A DNA stretch of 6,603 nucleotides from Planctomycetota bacterium (lineage in GTDB: Bacteria; Planctomycetota; Planctomycetia; Isosphaerales; Isosphaeraceae), in NCBI GenBank assembly GCA_021778575.1, contig JAJYCH010000283.1:1-6603 (forward strand), given 5' to 3'. The notes under the pieces were generated by a model. That model had not been told where the DNA came from and did no database searches. It saw only the letters and a list, made by a program, of their open reading frames with translations. The translations under genes were made by a program, and so were the position numbers. Positions 5,206 through 6,603 of the stretch are shown here, piece after piece (positions within the stretch are counted from its first letter, which is position 1; every line of letters starts with the position of its first letter).

Positions 5206-6603
5206 ATGGCAAACGACTCACGGATGATCCGCCTCCGAGGGGTCCGGGTCCATAACCTGAAGGGCGTCGACCTCGACCTGCCGCTTCACAAGTTTGTCGC
5301 CTTTTCGGGTGTCAGCGGATCGGGCAAGAGTTCGCTGGCCTTTGATACGCTGTACGCCGAGGGACAGCGGCGCTACGTCGAGACATTCTCGACCTACACC
5401 CGACAATTTCTCGAACGGCTCGACAAGCCCGACGCCGACCGGATCGACGGCATTCCCCCGGCCATCGCCGTCGCCCAGCGATCGGGCGGACGCCGGGCCG
5501 GCCGGAGCACCATTGGCACCGTCTCCGAAATTCATGATCACTTGACGCTCCTTTTCGCACGGGCCGGCCGGGTCGTCTGCTCGAACTGCGGCAAGCCGGT
5601 CGAGCCCGCCGACCCATCCGCCGTCGTCCGGGCGATCGAGACCTTTCCCGACGGCTCGCGCTACCTGATCGCCTTCCCGCTCGACATCCGTCCCGACTCC
5701 GATCTCGAAGGGCTGGCCGAGGCGCTCCGGAGTGATGGTTTGACCCGGATCAGGGTCGATGGCCAGGTTCTCCGGATCGAGGACGGCCCGCTGCCTCGCC
5801 CGGTCGCCGGTGGAATCGACGTCGTGATCGACCGCTTGACCCGAGGGTCGGAAGCTTCGAGCCGACGGCTCGACTCGATCGAATCCGCCTTCGCGCGCGG
5901 GCTCGGGCGTGCCCGGGTGATCGACGAAACCAATCCACGCACGTTGACCTTCTTTCGGAAGCGCCACTGCGCGAACTGCGGGATCGACTACGCCGATCCC
6001 GACCCTCGCCTGTTCCGTTACAACAGCCCGCTCGGAGCCTGTTCGACCTGCGAAGGTTACGGCTCGATCGTCGCCCTCGACCCCGACAGGATCATCCCAG
6101 ATTCCTCGAAGACGATCCACGACGGAGCCATCGCGCCCTGGACCACGCCCAGCTATCGCGAGAACCTCGATGAACTTCTTCGAGTCGCCCCGAAGCTGAA
6201 GATCCCGGTCGACTCGCCCTTCTCAGAACTGTCGATGACGCAGGTCGATTTCCTCTACAATGCCACGCCGAAACAGGGATTCGTGGGGCTGAATCTGTTC
6301 TTCAAACGGCTCGAATCAAAAGCTTATAAACTGCCGGTCCGCGTCTTCTTGAGCCGCTGGCGGAGTTTCCAGACCTGCCCCGATTGTCAAGGGGCCCGGC
6401 TCCGGCCCGAGGCCCTGGCCGTGAGGATCGGCGGTCTCGACATCGGCCGGGTCTCGAACAAGACAATCGACGAGGCCCGCGATTTTTTCGATCGATTCGC
6501 CGCCGAGGAAGTCGCGAACCCGCTGGTTCTCCGCCTCCTGGATCAAACCCGGAGCCGGTTAGAGACCCTTGAACGGATCGGCCTGGGTTACTTGACGCTT
6601 GAC
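5206..6603 (+). CDS. uvrA: Excinuclease ABC subunit A, N-terminal part (3' end outside window)
   Basis: UvrA is the ATP-driven damage sensor of nucleotide excision repair; it loads UvrB onto damaged DNA in the cytoplasm. The window holds 466 codons and stops just before the expected ABC signature (LSGGE). Visible landmarks: RVHNLKGVDLDLP (residues 14-26), Walker A G35-V-S-G-S-G-K-S42, then SLAFDTLYAEGQRRYVE, QFLERLDKPDADRI and GTVSEIHDHL, all typical of UvrA. C125/C128 form an extra CxxC at the start of the UvrB-binding insertion (about 130-240). The first zinc finger is complete: C255, C258, C279, C282 with a 20-residue loop, the same spacing as in E. coli UvrA. Another CxxC (C391, C394) lies in CPDCQGARLRPEAL. 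The start at 5206 is chosen on its ribosome site; 5224 and 5179 are alternatives. The gene is 72 bases downstream of the small membrane pair and in the same frame as its second gene. It may be a double-length planctomycete UvrA, but the window is too short to tell. Confidence 0.96.
   Translation, partial: MANDSRMIRLRGVRVHNLKGVDLDLPLHKFVAFSGVSGSGKSSLAFDTLYAEGQRRYVETFSTYTRQFLERLDKPDADRIDGIPPAIAVAQRSGGRRAGRSTIGTVSEIHDHLTLLFARAGRVVCSNCGKPVEPADPSAVVRAIETFPDGSRYLIAFPLDIRPDSDLEGLAEALRSDGLTRIRVDGQVLRIEDGPLPRPVAGGIDVVIDRLTRGSEASSRRLDSIESAFARGLGRARVIDETNPRTLTFFRKRHCANCGIDYADPDPRLFRYNSPLGACSTCEGYGSIVALDPDRIIPDSSKTIHDGAIAPWTTPSYRENLDELLRVAPKLKIPVDSPFSELSMTQVDFLYNATPKQGFVGLNLFFKRLESKAYKLPVRVFLSRWRSFQTCPDCQGARLRPEALAVRIGGLDIGRVSNKTIDEARDFFDRFAAEEVANPLVLRLLDQTRSRLETLERIGLGYLTLD

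Noticed and set aside
5218..6120. Minus-strand open frame of 300 codons
   Set aside because: It is antisense to uvrA, whose plus-strand reading carries Walker A and the zinc finger.

Overview
The window looks like planctomycete DNA, most plausibly from the Isosphaeraceae or a near relative; that placement is inference. The grounds are the high GC of the coding parts (a sampled 60-base row of the uvrA region is about 67% GC), a very long membrane-anchored Ser/Thr kinase with an HRDIKPSN catalytic loop and a DMGLAR metal-binding loop, and a large ectodomain built from repeated beta-strand-like segments.

Layout. Positions 1-3773 hold one minus-strand gene, read from its ATG at 3773 without a stop to the window edge (at least 1257 codons). 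It encodes a transmembrane Ser/Thr protein kinase: a cytoplasmic kinase domain, one membrane helix, and an ectodomain of two related modules joined by a Pro/Val/Ala-rich linker. Positions 3774-4217 are an AT-richer divergent intergenic region. It carries a near-consensus sigma70-type promoter for the kinase (TTGACA, 17 bases, TATAGT), a perfect TATAAT that could serve the rightward genes, several GTCAAT hexamers, a 10-base direct repeat and a 6-bp inverted repeat. Positions 4218-5133 hold two small plus-strand genes of unknown function that overlap by 8 bp. Each encodes a protein with a predicted two-helix membrane hairpin. From 5206 to the window edge runs the first half of the N-terminal ATPase domain of excinuclease UvrA.

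How the genes relate. The kinase probably senses something outside the cytoplasm through its ectodomain and phosphorylates intracellular proteins. The overlapping pair is arranged as a translationally coupled two-gene unit and probably forms a membrane complex. Whether the kinase acts on that pair is not shown by the sequence; they share only the divergent control region. uvrA is a housekeeping DNA-repair gene that follows the pair after 72 bases and could be co-transcribed or independent. No RNA genes, CRISPR arrays, insertion sequences or attachment sites were seen.
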